Positions 9,101-17,302 of a stretch of 64,000 bases of DNA are shown here, in pieces. Source of the DNA: Streptomyces venezuelae. GTDB taxonomy: Bacteria > Actinomycetota > Actinomycetes > Streptomycetales > Streptomycetaceae. The position numbers were made by a program, and so were the translations under genes. The notes under the pieces were generated by a model. It saw nothing but the letters and a program-made list of their open reading frames with translations, searched no databases and had not been told where the DNA came from. Location: contig NZ_CP029190.1 in assembly GCF_008642295.1 (NCBI RefSeq), positions 2,204,001 to 2,268,000 on the forward strand. Direction: 5' to 3'. How positions within the stretch are numbered: the first letter of the stretch is position 1; the number at the start of each line of letters is the position of its first letter.

Positions 9101-10165
9101 CAGTGCCCGGCTCGCGGCCTCCAGCGCGGCGGTCAGTTCGGCCTCCTGCTCGCGGATCCGGGCCGCCTCCCGCTCCAGGTCCTCCGGGTCGCGGCCCCGC
9201 CGCTCCTCCTCCGCCGGGGCGGTCGCGCTCTTGACCCGGGCGTCCGCGAGCGAGACCGTGCCGCGGACCCGCTCGGCCAGCTGCGACAGCTCGTACCAGG
9301 TCTCCTGCGCCTGCCGGAGCCGCGGGGCGAGCTCCCCGACCGAGGCTTCGAGGGCGGCCTCCCGCCGCAGCGCCAGGGCCAGTTCCGCCTCCGCCGCGTC
9401 CTTCCGTTCCTTCAGCGCCGTCTCGTCCGCGATTTCCGCGTCCAGCGCGGCCCGCAGGGTGACCAGGTCGTCGGCGAGCAGCCGCAGCCGGGCGTCCCGC
9501 AGATCGGCCTGGATGACGGCGGCCCGCCGGGCCACCGCCGCCTGCCGGCCCAGCGGCTTCAGCTGCCGCCGGAGTTCCTCGGTCAGGTCCTGGACCCGCG
9601 CCAGGTTCGCCTGCATCGCGTCCAGTTTCCGCAGCGCCTTCTCCTTGCGCTTGCGGTGCTTCAGGACGCCCGCCGCCTCCTCGATGAAGGCGCGGCGCCC
9701 CATCGGATCGGCGTGCAGGACGGAGTCCAGCTGGCCCTGGCCGACGATCACGTGCATCTCGCGGCCGATACCGGAATCCGACAGCAGTTCCTGGATGTCC
9801 AGCAGCCGGCAGGTGTCCCCGTTGATCTGGTACTCGCTGCTGCCCCCGCGGAACATGATCCGCGTGATGGTGACCTCGGCGTAGTCGATCGGCAGGGCGC
9901 CGTCGGAATTGTCGATGGTCAGGGACACCTCGGCGCGGCCCAGCGGCGGGCGGCCGGTGGTGCCGGCGAAGATGACGTCCTCCATCTTCCCGCCGCGCAG
10001 CGATTTGGCGCCCTGTTCTCCCATGACCCAGGACAGCGCATCCACCACATTGGACTTGCCGGAACCGTTCGGGCCCACCACACAGGTGATTCCGGGTTCG
10101 AAGCGCAGGGTGGTGGCGGAGGCGAAGGATTTGAAGCCACGCAGGGTCAGGGCCTTGAGGTGCAC
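6185..10165 (-). CDS. smc: Chromosome segregation protein SMC with hinge expansion
   Basis: SMC is the ATPase of the SMC-ScpAB condensin that organises and segregates the chromosome. The product has 1326 residues; SMC proteins are usually about 1150-1200. The N-terminal head carries Walker A GPNGSGKSN at residue 31. Long alanine/arginine/glutamate coiled coils flank the hinge. The C-terminal head has the signature LSGGERS (about 1236) and Walker B YVMDEVEAALDD (about 1261). The excess length is largely an insert at about residues 595-720 inside the hinge, built of repeated GGFA/GGCA units (DNA 8003-8383). The frame is intact and both ATPase halves look complete. The start codon is GTG at 10165 with only a weak ribosome-binding site. 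Confidence 0.95.
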   Translation of the reverse strand: MHLKALTLRGFKSFASATTLRFEPGITCVVGPNGSGKSNVVDALSWVMGEQGAKSLRGGKMEDVIFAGTTGRPPLGRAEVSLTIDNSDGALPIDYAEVTITRIMFRGGSSEYQINGDTCRLLDIQELLSDSGIGREMHVIVGQGQLDSVLHADPMGRRAFIEEAAGVLKHRKRKEKALRKLDAMQANLARVQDLTEELRRQLKPLGRQAAVARRAAVIQADLRDARLRLLADDLVTLRAALDAEIADETALKERKDAAEAELALALRREAALEASVGELAPRLRQAQETWYELSQLAERVRGTVSLADARVKSATAPAEEERRGRDPEDLEREAARIREQEAELTAALEAASRALEDTVAHRADLERTLADEERRLRDAARAIADRREGLARLTGRLGAARSRAGAAQAEIERLVAARDEAEARAAAAQEEYEALAAEVGAADGDTDAATAHGAARADLADAEAALGAARDAVAAAERSRAAVSARHDALALGLRRKDGTGALLAARERLAGLLGPAAERLSVAPGYEVPVAAALGAAADALAVGSPAAASLALRHLRTTDAGRATLLITPPHVPAPTHPPAVPPQPTARTAAGQAGGFAPVPACDTGAPGVAPEGAGGFATERAGGCAAESAAAGGAGASGAGGFAAVDAAVRQVGGFAPGPRDGAGAPGADEAGGFAPERVGGCAPGPASGADEVGGCAAETAAASGAEAPGAGGFVAGLAVVGGWPWAGGLVRGDAAVCRAVGWVLRDYLVVPTLEDAEALVAERPELMAVTHDGDVLGAHLAHGGSAGVPSLIEVQAAVDEAARELAGLEVRCGELAGVRVAAEQRRTAAAALVEELAERRREAERARAGVAQQLGRLAGQAKGAAGEAERSATAAAKAQDALDQALMEVEECAERLAVAEELPVEEEPDTAVRDRLAADGANARQTEMEARLQLRTHEERVKGLAGRADGLDRAARAEREARARAERRRARLRHEAEVAAAVADGARQLLTHIEVSLGRADAERQDAEYAKGLREQELTAARTRGRELKGELDKLTDSVHRGEVLGAEKRLRIEQLETRALEELGVEPAALVAEYGPDQLVPPSLPAEGEELPEDPEHPRNRPGPFVRAQQEKRLKAAERAYQQLGKVNPLALEEFAALEERHKFLSEQLDDLRKTRADLLQVVKEVDERVEQVFTEAYRDTAREFEGVFSRLFPGGEGRLILTDPDNMLTTGVDVEARPPGKKVKRLSLLSGGERSLTAVALLVSIFKARPSPFYVMDEVEAALDDTNLQRLIRIMEELQESSQLIVITHQKRTMEVADALYGVSMQGDGVSKVISQRLR
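8003..8383 (-). repeat. In-frame palindromic repeat array in the smc hinge
   Basis: Nine units encode GG(F/C)(A/V) within about 125 residues. On the coding strand the cores are short self-complementary sequences such as GGCGGCTTCGCCGCC and GGGGGCTTCGCCCCC, with TGC replacing TTC in the GGCA units. Spacers of about 5-30 residues are rich in alanine, glycine and proline. The array stays in frame with smc. Confidence 0.85.
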
Positions 10166-10317
10166 GCCGCCGGACTCTACCTTTCACGTTCGGTTTCACC
10201 CATGAAGGTGCAGGGCACAACAGACGTTAAAAGAAATCCGCCCCTCGCGTGGATCACCGCAGGGCCGAGTCCGAGGGCAGAGTCCGAGAGCCGAGTCCGA
10301 CGAGCGAAGGCACGAAG

Positions 10318-10342
10318 AAAAAAGGGACGCCGGAGCGTCCCT
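10318..10342 (-). terminator. Intrinsic terminator after the small coiled-coil gene
   Basis: Arms AGGGACGC (10323-10330) and GCGTCCCT (10335-10342) flank CGGA. On the minus strand they are followed by a run of six T (10323-10318). It lies 43 bases past the stop at 10386 and separates that gene from smc. Confidence 0.85.
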
Positions 10343-10385
10343 ATGCAGATCGAGCGGGGCTGGAGTCAAGCGACGAGAGCGCGGA

Positions 10386-10598
10386 TCAGGTGAGCGCAGG
10401 CTCCGCCTGGGGTACGTCGATGTCGATGCTGTCCAGCAGCGAGTCTCCGTGCTGAGCGGCGGCGGTCAGCGCGTCGTTCTCGGACTGAATCCGTACAAGC
10501 TCGGACTCGAGGTCCTGGACGCGCTGCTGAAGCCGTCGCATCTCGGCGAGGAGTCGCGGGTCGGAACCGCCGACGTAACCGAGAAGCGCCTTTGCCAT
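10386..10598 (-). CDS. Small coiled-coil protein of unknown function
   Basis: This 70-residue protein starts MAKALLGYVGGSDPRLLAEM. A heptad-like helix, RRLQQRVQDLESELVRIQ, spans about residues 21-40, and the C-terminus is acidic (SLLDSIDIDVPQAEPALT). The sequence is compact and has GC-rich codon use like neighbouring genes. I do not recognise a named family. It is upstream of smc on the same strand but is closed by its own terminator, so it is probably a separate transcript. Confidence 0.72.
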   Translation of the reverse strand: MAKALLGYVGGSDPRLLAEMRRLQQRVQDLESELVRIQSENDALTAAAQHGDSLLDSIDIDVPQAEPALT

Positions 10599-10636
10599 GA
10601 TGGATGGTCCTCCACACTGAGTGACCGACCGAAGCG

Positions 10637-10710
10637 GTGTGGGTCGTGAGGGAATCGCACCCGCGGTGTCCGGCAGCGCCTGTCAGCCACTGCGCTACTA
10701 CTGCCAACAC
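10637..10710 (-). other. Degenerate tRNA-like sequence
   Basis: Read on the minus strand, the 74 bases begin GTGTTGG and end CCCACAC, which pair with one mismatch. A D-arm-like TAGCGCAGTGG and a T-arm-like GGGTGCGATTCCC lie between them. The spacing between the two arms is about 8 bases shorter than in a real tRNA and there is no proper anticodon stem. It looks like a decayed or non-coding tRNA relative. It occupies part of the 303-base gap between the coiled-coil gene and acyP; I see nothing else in that gap. Confidence 0.3.
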
Positions 10711-10901
10711 TGCCAAACAGCCCAGATGCGCGGGGCTTCCAGCGTCTCACCAAAAAGTTTGACGGTCAACACGATCACGCCCCGTATCGGCGGGCAGCCC
10801 GGCCTTCTCACGGCCCAGCGCCCGGGTCCGGAGATCGTCCACGCCTCCGAGCCTTCCACGGTTCACCGCGCGCGGCAACGTAAACGCTGATCAGTGCATG
10901 A

Positions 10902-11183
10902 TCATCGAATCCCAAAACCGTCATAGCCGCCGCGGGGCGTTCCCCAGATCTCCGTCACCCCGTCCACCCGCCCGGGCGTGTCGGAAGATCGCAGCCAGTC
11001 CAGCAGCCGGTGGCAATTCTCACGTTGCCCTTCGGCCACAACCTGCACTCGGCCGTCGTCGAGGTTGAGGGCGAAGCCGGACAGGCCACCGATCTCCAGG
11101 GCATTGGCCCTGGTGAACCAGCGGAAGCCCACTCCCTGTACACGGCCGCGTACCCACGCGGTCAGCCGGACGTCTTCGTTCAT
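10902..11183 (-). CDS. acyP: Acylphosphatase
   Basis: Acylphosphatase hydrolyses acyl-phosphates. The 93-residue length is typical. The family signature is clear: [20 protein letters not shown], with the catalytic arginine in the VQGVGFR loop, followed by [20 protein letters not shown], which contains the second conserved Asn (N40). The gene is small and independent, on the same strand as smc and near it, an arrangement common in actinobacteria. Only the 303-base gap with the tRNA-like element lies downstream. Confidence 0.93.
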   Translation of the reverse strand: MNEDVRLTAWVRGRVQGVGFRWFTRANALEIGGLSGFALNLDDGRVQVVAEGQRENCHRLLDWLRSSDTPGRVDGVTEIWGTPRGGYDGFGIR

Positions 11184-11262
11184 GCGTGAACGCTATCCGG
11201 GCCGTCCCGGTCCGCGCGCATCACCCCGGGGGCTCTTTGGCGTACAGTCGCCGACCAATGAA

Positions 11263-11280
11263 CTCACCCATTTGGGTGAG
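11263..11280. promoter_or_regulatory. Perfect palindrome upstream of the CAP-domain gene
   Basis: CTCACCCATTTGGGTGAG has 8-base arms and a 2-base centre. It ends 28 bases before the chosen ATG of the secreted CAP-domain gene. The short centre suggests a dimeric DNA-binding site rather than an RNA hairpin. Confidence 0.45.
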
Positions 11281-11308
11281 TAACGGACGATCTTGGAAGG
11301 CCCCGCGG

Positions 11309-12268
11309 ATGGGACGTCACCGACTGCCCGCGCCACCGCGCGCCAAGCGCGGCACCGCCGTACGCAACAGTCTCATCGGCGTGTCCGTTGCGGCTGCCCT
11401 GGGAACGGCGGCCGTGACCACCGGGCTGGTTCCGGTCGGCAGCGCCTTCCCGTACGTCGGCGTCGACAGCGGCACCGGCCGGAGCAGCGAGGCGAAGGCC
11501 ACGCCCGAGCCGGCTCCGGTGAGCGACCTCCAGCAGCAGGGCGGGCTGGCCAACCTTCCGGGGCGCGCTCCGGCCGCCCCCGCCGACGGCGGGTCCATCT
11601 CCGCCCCGGCCCGCTCCCCCGGCTCCGCCACCTCGTCGGCCAAGCCCACTCCGTCGTCCAAGCCCACTCCGTCGTCCAAGCCCGCCCCGCCGGCCAAGCC
11701 CACCCCGTCGGCCTCGGCTCCGGTCCAGGCGAAGCCCACGCCGGCTCCGAAGCCCACCCCCTTCACCAAGGCACCGGAGAAGCAGAAGGTCGCCCCGCCG
11801 GCGGCCCCCAAGCCGGTTCCCCAGCCTCCCAAGCCGACCAAGGCCCTGCCCAAGCCCGCCCCGGCGAACCCGCCGGCCGTGGCCACCGGCCACTCCGCGG
11901 AGGAGGCCGCCGTACTCAACATGGTCAACGTGGAGCGCGCGGCGGCCGGCTGCGGCCCGGTCCGGGCGAACCCGCCGCTGGCGGCCATGGCCGCCGCCTT
12001 CAGCAAGGACATGGCGGTACGGAACTTCTTCGACCACACGGACCCCGACGGCAAGAGCCCGTGGGACCGGGCCGCCGCAGCCGGCCTCTCGGGTCTGGGC
12101 GGCGAGAACATCGCCCGCGGCCAGGGCGATGCGACGGCCGTGATGAAGGCGTGGATGAGCAGCCCCGGCCACAAGGCCAACATCCTGAACTGCGAGTTCC
12201 GCACCCTGGGCGTCGGCATGTACGACGCCGCGGGCGGCCCCTGGTGGACCCAGAACTTCGGGTTCTGA
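11309..12268 (+). CDS. Secreted CAP/SCP-domain protein
   Basis: The 319-residue product has a basic N-terminus (MGRHRLPAPPRAKRGTAVRN), a membrane/signal segment at about 23-45 and a long proline/lysine/threonine-rich linker (about 75-190) with KPTPSS repeats. A C-terminal CAP domain (about 195-319) carries FFDHTDPDGKSPWDRA, GGENIARGQG and SSPGHKANIL, the usual cavity and signature motifs. It is probably exported and may be held in the cell wall by the linker; its activity is unknown. The ATG at 11309 follows GGAAGG; an earlier in-frame start at 11186 would run through the palindrome at 11263. Confidence 0.87.
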   Translation: MGRHRLPAPPRAKRGTAVRNSLIGVSVAAALGTAAVTTGLVPVGSAFPYVGVDSGTGRSSEAKATPEPAPVSDLQQQGGLANLPGRAPAAPADGGSISAPARSPGSATSSAKPTPSSKPTPSSKPAPPAKPTPSASAPVQAKPTPAPKPTPFTKAPEKQKVAPPAAPKPVPQPPKPTKALPKPAPANPPAVATGHSAEEAAVLNMVNVERAAAGCGPVRANPPLAAMAAAFSKDMAVRNFFDHTDPDGKSPWDRAAAAGLSGLGGENIARGQGDATAVMKAWMSSPGHKANILNCEFRTLGVGMYDAAGGPWWTQNFGF

Positions 12269-12322
12269 CCCCACCGGACCCCCGGACCCCCGGCCCGGAG
12301 CCCTCGTGCGGTTCCGGCCGGG

Positions 12323-12919
12323 TCAGGCCGAGACCGCTGCGCGGCCGGCCGTGAAGACGCGGGCCGTCTCGGCGACGCGGCGGCCGAGGTGTTCGGCCGT
12401 GGCGATGTCGGCCTTGTGGACCGCCTCGGCGCCCTGGTCCGAGTTGGACTGTGCAGCGGCGCCGGTGAAGAAGCCCAGCCGGTTCAGGTCGTTCTCGGAA
12501 CCCGTGGAGGAGTTCCAGCCCGGCTTCAGGCCCAGGTTGACCCAGTGCATGCCGTGCTGGGCGGCGAGGACCTGGAAGTACTGGAGGGTGTGCAGCTTGT
12601 CGCCGCTCTTGGCGGCGGAGTTGGTGAAGCCGGCGGCCAGCTTGTCCTGCCAGGCGTCGCCGAACCAGCGCTTCGAGGTGGCCTCGGCGAAGACGTGGAA
12701 GGCGCCGGAGGCGGTGCCCATGTAGGTCGGGGAGCCGAAGACGATCGCGTCGGACGCGTCCAGCAGCTCCCACTGCGCGTCGTCGATCTCGTCCACCTTG
12801 ATCAGGTGGACGGTGGCCCCGGCGTCGGCGGCGCCGTTGCGGACCGCCTCGGCGACGACCGCGGTGTGGCCGTAGCCGGAGTGGTAGGCGATGGCAACGA
12901 CAGGGGTGTGCGCGGTCAT
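12323..12919 (-). CDS. Flavodoxin-fold NAD(P)H:quinone oxidoreductase-like protein
   Basis: This 198-residue protein belongs to the WrbA-like/NADPH-dependent FMN reductase group. The FMN phosphate loop YHSGYGHTAVVAEAV is at about residues 12-26. SPTYMGTASGAFHVFAEAT near 65 and GFTNSAAKSGDK near 95 are flavodoxin-fold binding motifs. It is divergent from an HxlR-type regulator, a common arrangement in which the regulator senses electrophiles or oxidants and controls the reductase. A role in quinone detoxification is inferred from this context. Confidence 0.82.
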   Translation of the reverse strand: MTAHTPVVAIAYHSGYGHTAVVAEAVRNGAADAGATVHLIKVDEIDDAQWELLDASDAIVFGSPTYMGTASGAFHVFAEATSKRWFGDAWQDKLAAGFTNSAAKSGDKLHTLQYFQVLAAQHGMHWVNLGLKPGWNSSTGSENDLNRLGFFTGAAAQSNSDQGAEAVHKADIATAEHLGRRVAETARVFTAGRAAVSA

Positions 12920-12970
12920 GACGGGTCTCCCTCAGCGAGTGGTGCAGGTGGGGTGTGCTGAGAAAAGGAA

Positions 12971-13010
12971 AGCACTAACTTTTAGAAAGCGCAAGCTCTG
13001 GGTTAGCGCT
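12971..13010. promoter_or_regulatory. Inverted repeat between flavodoxin-like gene and hxlR gene
   Basis: AGCACTAAC (12971-12979) and GTTAGCGCT (13002-13010) are complementary except for one base. They occupy the 112-base divergent intergenic region and are a candidate operator for the HxlR-type regulator. Confidence 0.5.
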
Positions 13011-13031
13011 GCCTGGGAGTACGCTGGCTGT

Positions 13032-13451
13032 ATGGAGACCCCTGTCCGCACCGAAGCCACCTGTGCCGAGACCGACTGCGCCGACCTCGCGTACGACGTG
13101 TTTGCGCGCGCCTGCCCGTCCCGGGAGACCCTGGAGCACGTCACCGGGCGCTGGGGCAGCCTGACCGTGACCGCGCTCCACGACGGGGCGCGCCGGTTCA
13201 ACGAACTGCGCCGGCGGGTGGACGGCGTGAGCGAGAAGATGCTGTCGCAGACGCTGCACGCGCTGGAGCGGGACGGCATCGTGCACCGCGAGGCGCAGCC
13301 GACCAACCCCCCGCGGGTGGACTACGAACTCACCCCGATGGGCCGCGAGGTCGCCGAGCGCCTGCTGGGCCTGATCCGCTTCCTGGAGGGCAGCACCCCG
13401 CAGGTGCTGGACGCCCGCGAGCGTTACGACGAGGCGCGCGGCGGCCTCTGA
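13032..13451 (+). CDS. HxlR-family winged-helix transcriptional regulator
   Basis: The 139-residue protein carries the HxlR core: [57 protein letters not shown], followed by the wing [15 protein letters not shown]. Cysteines occur near the N-terminus (TCAETDC and ARACPS), placed like the redox-sensing cysteines of HxlR proteins. The ATG at 13032 is close to the probable promoter. The last 28 bases overlap the end of mutM on the other strand. Confidence 0.87.
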   Translation: METPVRTEATCAETDCADLAYDVFARACPSRETLEHVTGRWGSLTVTALHDGARRFNELRRRVDGVSEKMLSQTLHALERDGIVHREAQPTNPPRVDYELTPMGREVAERLLGLIRFLEGSTPQVLDARERYDEARGGL

Positions 13452-14293
13452 CAGCGCGGGCAGAAGTAGCTGGACCGGTTCATCCAGGGCCGCCGCCGCA
13501 TGGCGGTGCCGCAGCGGCGGCAGGGCTCGTCCTCCCGGCCGTACGCATCGAGCGAGCGGTCGAAGTAGCCGGATTCCCCGTTGACGTTCACATAGAGGCT
13601 GTCGAAGCTGGTCCCGCCCACGGCGAGAGCCGCGTTCATCACGTCCCGGACATGGCCGAGGAGTTCCACGCTCCGGGGGCGCGTGAGCTGCGCGGTGGGG
13701 CGCTCGTAGTGCAGCCGGGCCCGCCACAGCGCCTCGTCGGCGTAGATGTTGCCGACCCCGCTGATCAGCGACTGGTCCAGCAGGGCCCGCTTGACGGTGC
13801 TCCGCTTGGCGCGCAGGGCCAGGTGGTACGCCGTCTCGTCGAAGAGCGGGTCGAGCGGGTCCCGGGCGATGTGGGCGATGACGTCCGGCAGGCCGTCGGC
13901 GCTGCCGGGAACGCTGTCGTGCAGGGAGAGCCCGCCGAAGGTGCGCTGGTCCACGAAGCGCAGTTCGGTCCCGGCGGCGTCGGCGAACCGGATCCGGATG
14001 CGCAGGTGCTTCTCGTCGGGTGCGTCCTGCGGCTGCACCAGCAGCTGGCCGCTCATGCCGAGGTGGCCGAGTACGGACATCTCCCCGCCGGCGAGCGGCA
14101 GCCACAGGTACTTGCCGCGGCGCATCGGCGCGCCGATGGTCTGCCCGGTCAGCCGGGCCGCGAAGTCGGCACCGCCGGCCAGGTGCCGGCGCACCGCGCG
14201 CGGGTGCAGCACCTCGACCGCCGCGACGGTCCGCCCGGCCACCCACCGCTCCAGGCCGCGCCGTACGACTTCGACCTCGGGCAGCTCCGGCAC
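13424..14293 (-). CDS. mutM: Formamidopyrimidine-DNA glycosylase
   Basis: MutM (Fpg) removes 8-oxoguanine and ring-opened purines during base-excision repair. The 289-residue protein starts with a GTG-encoded Met followed by [14 protein letters not shown]; Pro2 is the catalytic nucleophile and the glutamates are conserved. The beta-hairpin lysine (GKYLWL) lies near residue 60. The C-terminal zinc finger has the pattern CRRCGT...YFCPRCQR. The GTG at 14293 is preceded by GAGGAG. The 3' end overlaps the convergent HxlR gene by 28 bases. Upstream is the rnc terminator. Confidence 0.95.
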   Translation of the reverse strand: MPELPEVEVVRRGLERWVAGRTVAAVEVLHPRAVRRHLAGGADFAARLTGQTIGAPMRRGKYLWLPLAGGEMSVLGHLGMSGQLLVQPQDAPDEKHLRIRIRFADAAGTELRFVDQRTFGGLSLHDSVPGSADGLPDVIAHIARDPLDPLFDETAYHLALRAKRSTVKRALLDQSLISGVGNIYADEALWRARLHYERPTAQLTRPRSVELLGHVRDVMNAALAVGGTSFDSLYVNVNGESGYFDRSLDAYGREDEPCRRCGTAMRRRPWMNRSSYFCPRCQRPPRASS

Positions 14294-14383
14294 GGCGCGT
14301 CTCCTCGGGATCCTCGGAAGGGGTTCAGGGTGCAAGGGGTTCAGGGGTTCACCGCCGAGCCTACTGGCACCCCGGAAACGACT

Positions 14384-14414
14384 CCGCCCGCCCCGGCAGT
14401 GCCGGGGCGGGCGG
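14384..14414. terminator. Terminator after rnc
   Basis: Perfect 14-base arms, CCGCCCGCCCCGGC (14384-14397) and its complement (14401-14414), enclose a 3-base loop. It lies 28 bases beyond the rnc stop and marks the end of the minus-strand series running from the DAK2 gene to rnc. Confidence 0.8.
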
Positions 14415-14442
14415 TGAGGACAGCCGAAGGAAGCCGGTCAGC

Positions 14443-15297
14443 TCATGCGTCGGGCGTCGGATCGGCGGGCGTCGGCACCCCGCCGTCCTCGGCTGCGTCC
14501 GCGACCGCTTCCGCGGCCAGGGCCGAAGCCGCGGCCAGGGCCGCCGCTTCCGCCGCGATCCGCTCGTCCGCAGCCGCGCGGATCGCGCGCCATGCGGACT
14601 CCGCCGCCTGCTGTTCCGCTTCCTTCTTGCTGCGGCCGGTGCCGGTGCCGTACGAGACACCACCGACGCGGGCGGCAGCAGTGAAGGTCTTCTCGTGGTC
14701 CGGGCCGGTCTCGGAGACCAGGTATTCCGGCACGCCAAGGCCTTCCGCCGCGGTGAGTTCCTGGAGGCTGGTCTTCCAGTCCAGTCCGGCACCGAGGTTG
14801 GAGGATTTCTCGATCAGCGGGTCGAAGAGCCGGTGAACCAGCTCCGAGGCCGCGTCGAGACCCTGGTCGAGGTAGACCGCGCCGATCACCGCTTCAAGGG
14901 TGTCGGCCAGAATGGAGGCCTTGTCCCGGCCGCCCGTGCCCTCTTCGCCCCGGCCGAGCCGGATGAAGGAGCCGAGTTCGAGGCCGCGCCCGACCTCCGC
15001 CAGCGCACGCGAATTGACCACCGCGGCCCGCAGTTTGGCCAGCTGGCCTTCCGGCAGGTCGGGGTGGGTCCGGTACAGCGTGTCCGTCACCACCAGGCCG
15101 AGCACGGAGTCCCCGAGGAACTCCAGCCGCTCGTTGGTGGGCAGACCGCCGTTCTCGTACGCGTACGAGCGGTGGGTGAGCGCACGCACCAGAAGGGCGG
15201 TCTCGAGCTGATACCCGAGCCGCCCTTCCAGAAGGGTGTGGGACGAGGCCGCGTTGCTGTTGTCTGCCTGCTTCTTATCGCCGGCAAGCTCAGACAT
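14443..15297 (-). CDS. rnc: Ribonuclease III
   Basis: RNase III cleaves double-stranded RNA in rRNA and mRNA processing; in S. coelicolor it is also known as AbsB, a global regulator of antibiotic synthesis. The 284-residue protein has the nuclease signature [15 protein letters not shown] (about 60-75) and the second acidic site [16 protein letters not shown] dsRNA-binding domain follows (about 180-250, with [15 protein letters not shown]). An alanine/glutamate-rich tail and a proline/threonine end extend it. The ATG at 15297 gives MSELAGDKK. rpmF ends 19 bases upstream. Confidence 0.95.
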   Translation of the reverse strand: MSELAGDKKQADNSNAASSHTLLEGRLGYQLETALLVRALTHRSYAYENGGLPTNERLEFLGDSVLGLVVTDTLYRTHPDLPEGQLAKLRAAVVNSRALAEVGRGLELGSFIRLGRGEEGTGGRDKASILADTLEAVIGAVYLDQGLDAASELVHRLFDPLIEKSSNLGAGLDWKTSLQELTAAEGLGVPEYLVSETGPDHEKTFTAAARVGGVSYGTGTGRSKKEAEQQAAESAWRAIRAAADERIAAEAAALAAASALAAEAVADAAEDGGVPTPADPTPDA

Positions 15298-15316
15298 TGC
15301 GCCTCTCACCAGCCGC

Positions 15317-15490
15317 TCAGACCTCGAGGACCTGGCGCTTGTTGTAGGTGCCACAGCTGGGGCACGCGATGTGCTGCAGCTTCGGCTCCTGGCAACGCTC
15401 GCACGAAACCAGGGTGGGGACCGCAGCCTTCCACTGCGACCGGCGGTGGCGCGTGTTGCTGCGCGACATCTTCCGCTTCGGAACAGCCAC
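15317..15490 (-). CDS. rpmF: 50S ribosomal protein L32
   Basis: The 57-residue product begins [20 protein letters not shown], which is diagnostic of L32. It keeps a zinc-ribbon cysteine set (CERC and CPTC), so this is the zinc-binding form. The start is GTG at 15490, two bases after the DUF177 stop, so the two genes are translationally close. The pairing DUF177-rpmF-rnc is widely conserved. Confidence 0.95.
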   Translation of the reverse strand: MAVPKRKMSRSNTRHRRSQWKAAVPTLVSCERCQEPKLQHIACPSCGTYNKRQVLEV

Positions 15491-15492
15491 GG

Positions 15493-16194
15493 CTACTTCT
15501 CCTGCTTCTCGGCGGCGCCCCGGACGTCTGCGTCAGAAGCCGCGCCGCTCATGTTGTCCTTCTCGTCGGCCTGATCGGTCGCGACGAGTCCCTGCAGTGC
15601 CGCCCAACGGATGTCGACGGCATCGTGGTGGTGGTCCGGGTCGTCGTTCAGGCTGACCCCGCAGTCGGGGCACAGACCGAGACAATCCTCCCGGCACACC
15701 GGCTGCAGCGGCAGTGCGAGCACCACCGCATCCCGCAGCACGGGCTCGAGGTCGAACAGGCCGTCCTCGAGGTAGAGCCTGTCCTCGTCGTCCTCGGCGT
15801 CGTCGGCCGGTTCCGCTTTTACCCGGCCCCGGTCGTCGGCGTCAGGGTACGAGAACATCTCCTGGAAGTCCGTGTCGAGCTCACGCTCCACGGACTCCAG
15901 ACACCTTACGCACTCCCCCACGGCCGATGCACGGGCGGTGCCTGTGACAAGCACCCCTTCCATGACCGACTCGAGGCGGAGGTCGAGCTCGATCGGCGCG
16001 CCTTCCGGCACCCCGATGACCCCGTCCAGACCGAAGTCCGCCGGAGCCGCGATCTCGCGGGACAGCCGCTGCATGGCACCAGGACGCCGACCCAGCTCGT
16101 GCGTGTCGAACACGAGGGGGTTGCGGTGGTCGAGGCGGGTATTCAGGGCCGTTCCTGCTTTCGAAAGATCATTGTTTCGCGTGCATCCGGGCAC
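15493..16194 (-). CDS. DUF177 (YceD) family protein
   Basis: This conserved bacterial protein, almost always upstream of rpmF, is linked to ribosome or 23S rRNA maturation. Up to 233 residues are encoded from a GTG at 16194; a CTG at 16146, placed after AGGAAC and giving [20 protein letters not shown], is an equally plausible start. The core includes [21 protein letters not shown], an acidic stretch and a [13 protein letters not shown] cluster near residue 185, typical of the family. An aspartate/histidine-rich patch follows. Confidence 0.85.
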   Translation of the reverse strand: MPGCTRNNDLSKAGTALNTRLDHRNPLVFDTHELGRRPGAMQRLSREIAAPADFGLDGVIGVPEGAPIELDLRLESVMEGVLVTGTARASAVGECVRCLESVERELDTDFQEMFSYPDADDRGRVKAEPADDAEDDEDRLYLEDGLFDLEPVLRDAVVLALPLQPVCREDCLGLCPDCGVSLNDDPDHHHDAVDIRWAALQGLVATDQADEKDNMSGAASDADVRGAAEKQEK

Positions 16195-16276
16195 GCAAGA
16201 CGGCGGCGCATACGCGCGACCGAAGAGCCAGGATACCCGGCGCTTCGCTCTGAGCCCAATCCGGGCCGTCCCGGCG

Positions 16277-17302
16277 CTATCGCCCCTGCTCGTACTGGCG
16301 CAGCTGGTCCAGATTGATCATGCTCGTGTCGAAGAAGCTGGTCTCGTCCAGGGCCGGCTGCGGGGCCTGCTGCTGGGCCTGCTGCGGGATCTGCTGCTGA
16401 TAGGCCGCGTACGGGTCGGGCTGCTGCTGGTGCTGCTGCGGCTGGTAGCCGTACGGGTCGTAGCCGGGATCGGCTGCCTGCTGGTGCTGGTGCTGCTGCG
16501 GATAGCCCGCGTACGGGTCCTGGTACGCGTACGCATCCGGCTGCGGGTGCTGCTGCTGGTAGCCGTACGTGTCGTAGACCGGCTCCGGCTGCGCCGGGAT
16601 CTGCGGTGCGGCCACCGGCTCCGGGTCCGGCGCCGCCAGGGCGGCCAGGAAGTCCGCGTCCCCCGCCGACCGGGACTGCGGGACCCCGGCCGCGTCCTGG
16701 GCCGCCATGTGCGCCCCCAGGTCGTCCGTGGCCACCCGGCCCAGCAGCTTCTGCCGGCCGCGGCCCACCGCCTCCAGGGTCTTGGCCAGCACCGCCTCGA
16801 AGGTGGCCAGCTTGGCGGCGATGTACGCGTCCGCCGACGCATGGCCCTCGTCCGTCGCCTCGCCGGCCAGCAGCTTCTCCCGGCCCCGGTCCACCGAGCC
16901 GATGGTCTTGGTCAGCACGACCTCGAAGTTCGCGAGCTTGCTGTCCACGTAGTCGTCCGCCTCGCCGCGGATCTCCTCGGCCTCCCGGCGGGCCTCCGCG
17001 AGGATCCGGTCCGCCTCGCTCTGCGAGCGGCGGGCCACCTCGGTGTCGGAGATCAGCGAACCGCGCTGGGCGTGCGCCGACTCGATGATCCGCTCGGCCT
17101 CCCGCCGGGCCTCCTCGACCATCTGCTCCCGGCCGCCGATCAGCTCCTGGGCCTGGGCGAGGGATCCGGGCAGGGCCTGGCGGACCTCGTCGAGCATGTC
17201 GAGCAGCTCCGCGCGGTTGATCACGCAGGAGGACGACATCGGCATGGACCGGGCGCCGCCGACCGCCGCGACGATGTCGTCGAGCTTCTTCTGCACGTCC
17301 AT
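16277..17302 (-). CDS. DivIVA/AtpF-like coiled-coil protein
   Basis: This 341-residue protein begins MDVQKKLDDIVAAVGGARSMPM. A central coiled coil runs at about residues 35-190 and contains MVEEARREAERIIESAHAQ and ILAEARREAEEIRGEADDYVDSKLANFEVVL, a stretch resembling ATP-synthase b subunits or DivIVA proteins. A near-repeat of the motif K-A-F-E-V/A-V-L-x-K-T follows. The last 120 residues are glutamine/tyrosine/proline-rich (YGYQQQ, PQQHQHQQ). Homologues are often labelled cell-division initiation protein; the function is not established here. The ATG at 17302 is chosen because it begins the folded part. Confidence 0.75.
   Translation of the reverse strand: MDVQKKLDDIVAAVGGARSMPMSSSCVINRAELLDMLDEVRQALPGSLAQAQELIGGREQMVEEARREAERIIESAHAQRGSLISDTEVARRSQSEADRILAEARREAEEIRGEADDYVDSKLANFEVVLTKTIGSVDRGREKLLAGEATDEGHASADAYIAAKLATFEAVLAKTLEAVGRGRQKLLGRVATDDLGAHMAAQDAAGVPQSRSAGDADFLAALAAPDPEPVAAPQIPAQPEPVYDTYGYQQQHPQPDAYAYQDPYAGYPQQHQHQQAADPGYDPYGYQPQQHQQQPDPYAAYQQQIPQQAQQQAPQPALDETSFFDTSMINLDQLRQYEQGR

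Noticed and set aside
8079-10220. Alternative frames in smc with repetitive proline/glycine/arginine
   Set aside because: They are shadow frames of the coiled-coil coding sequence, with no start signals or domains.
10621-10710. Functional tRNA-Arg gene
   Set aside because: A CCG triplet can be placed as anticodon, but the stems do not form and spacing is too short; reported only as tRNA-like.
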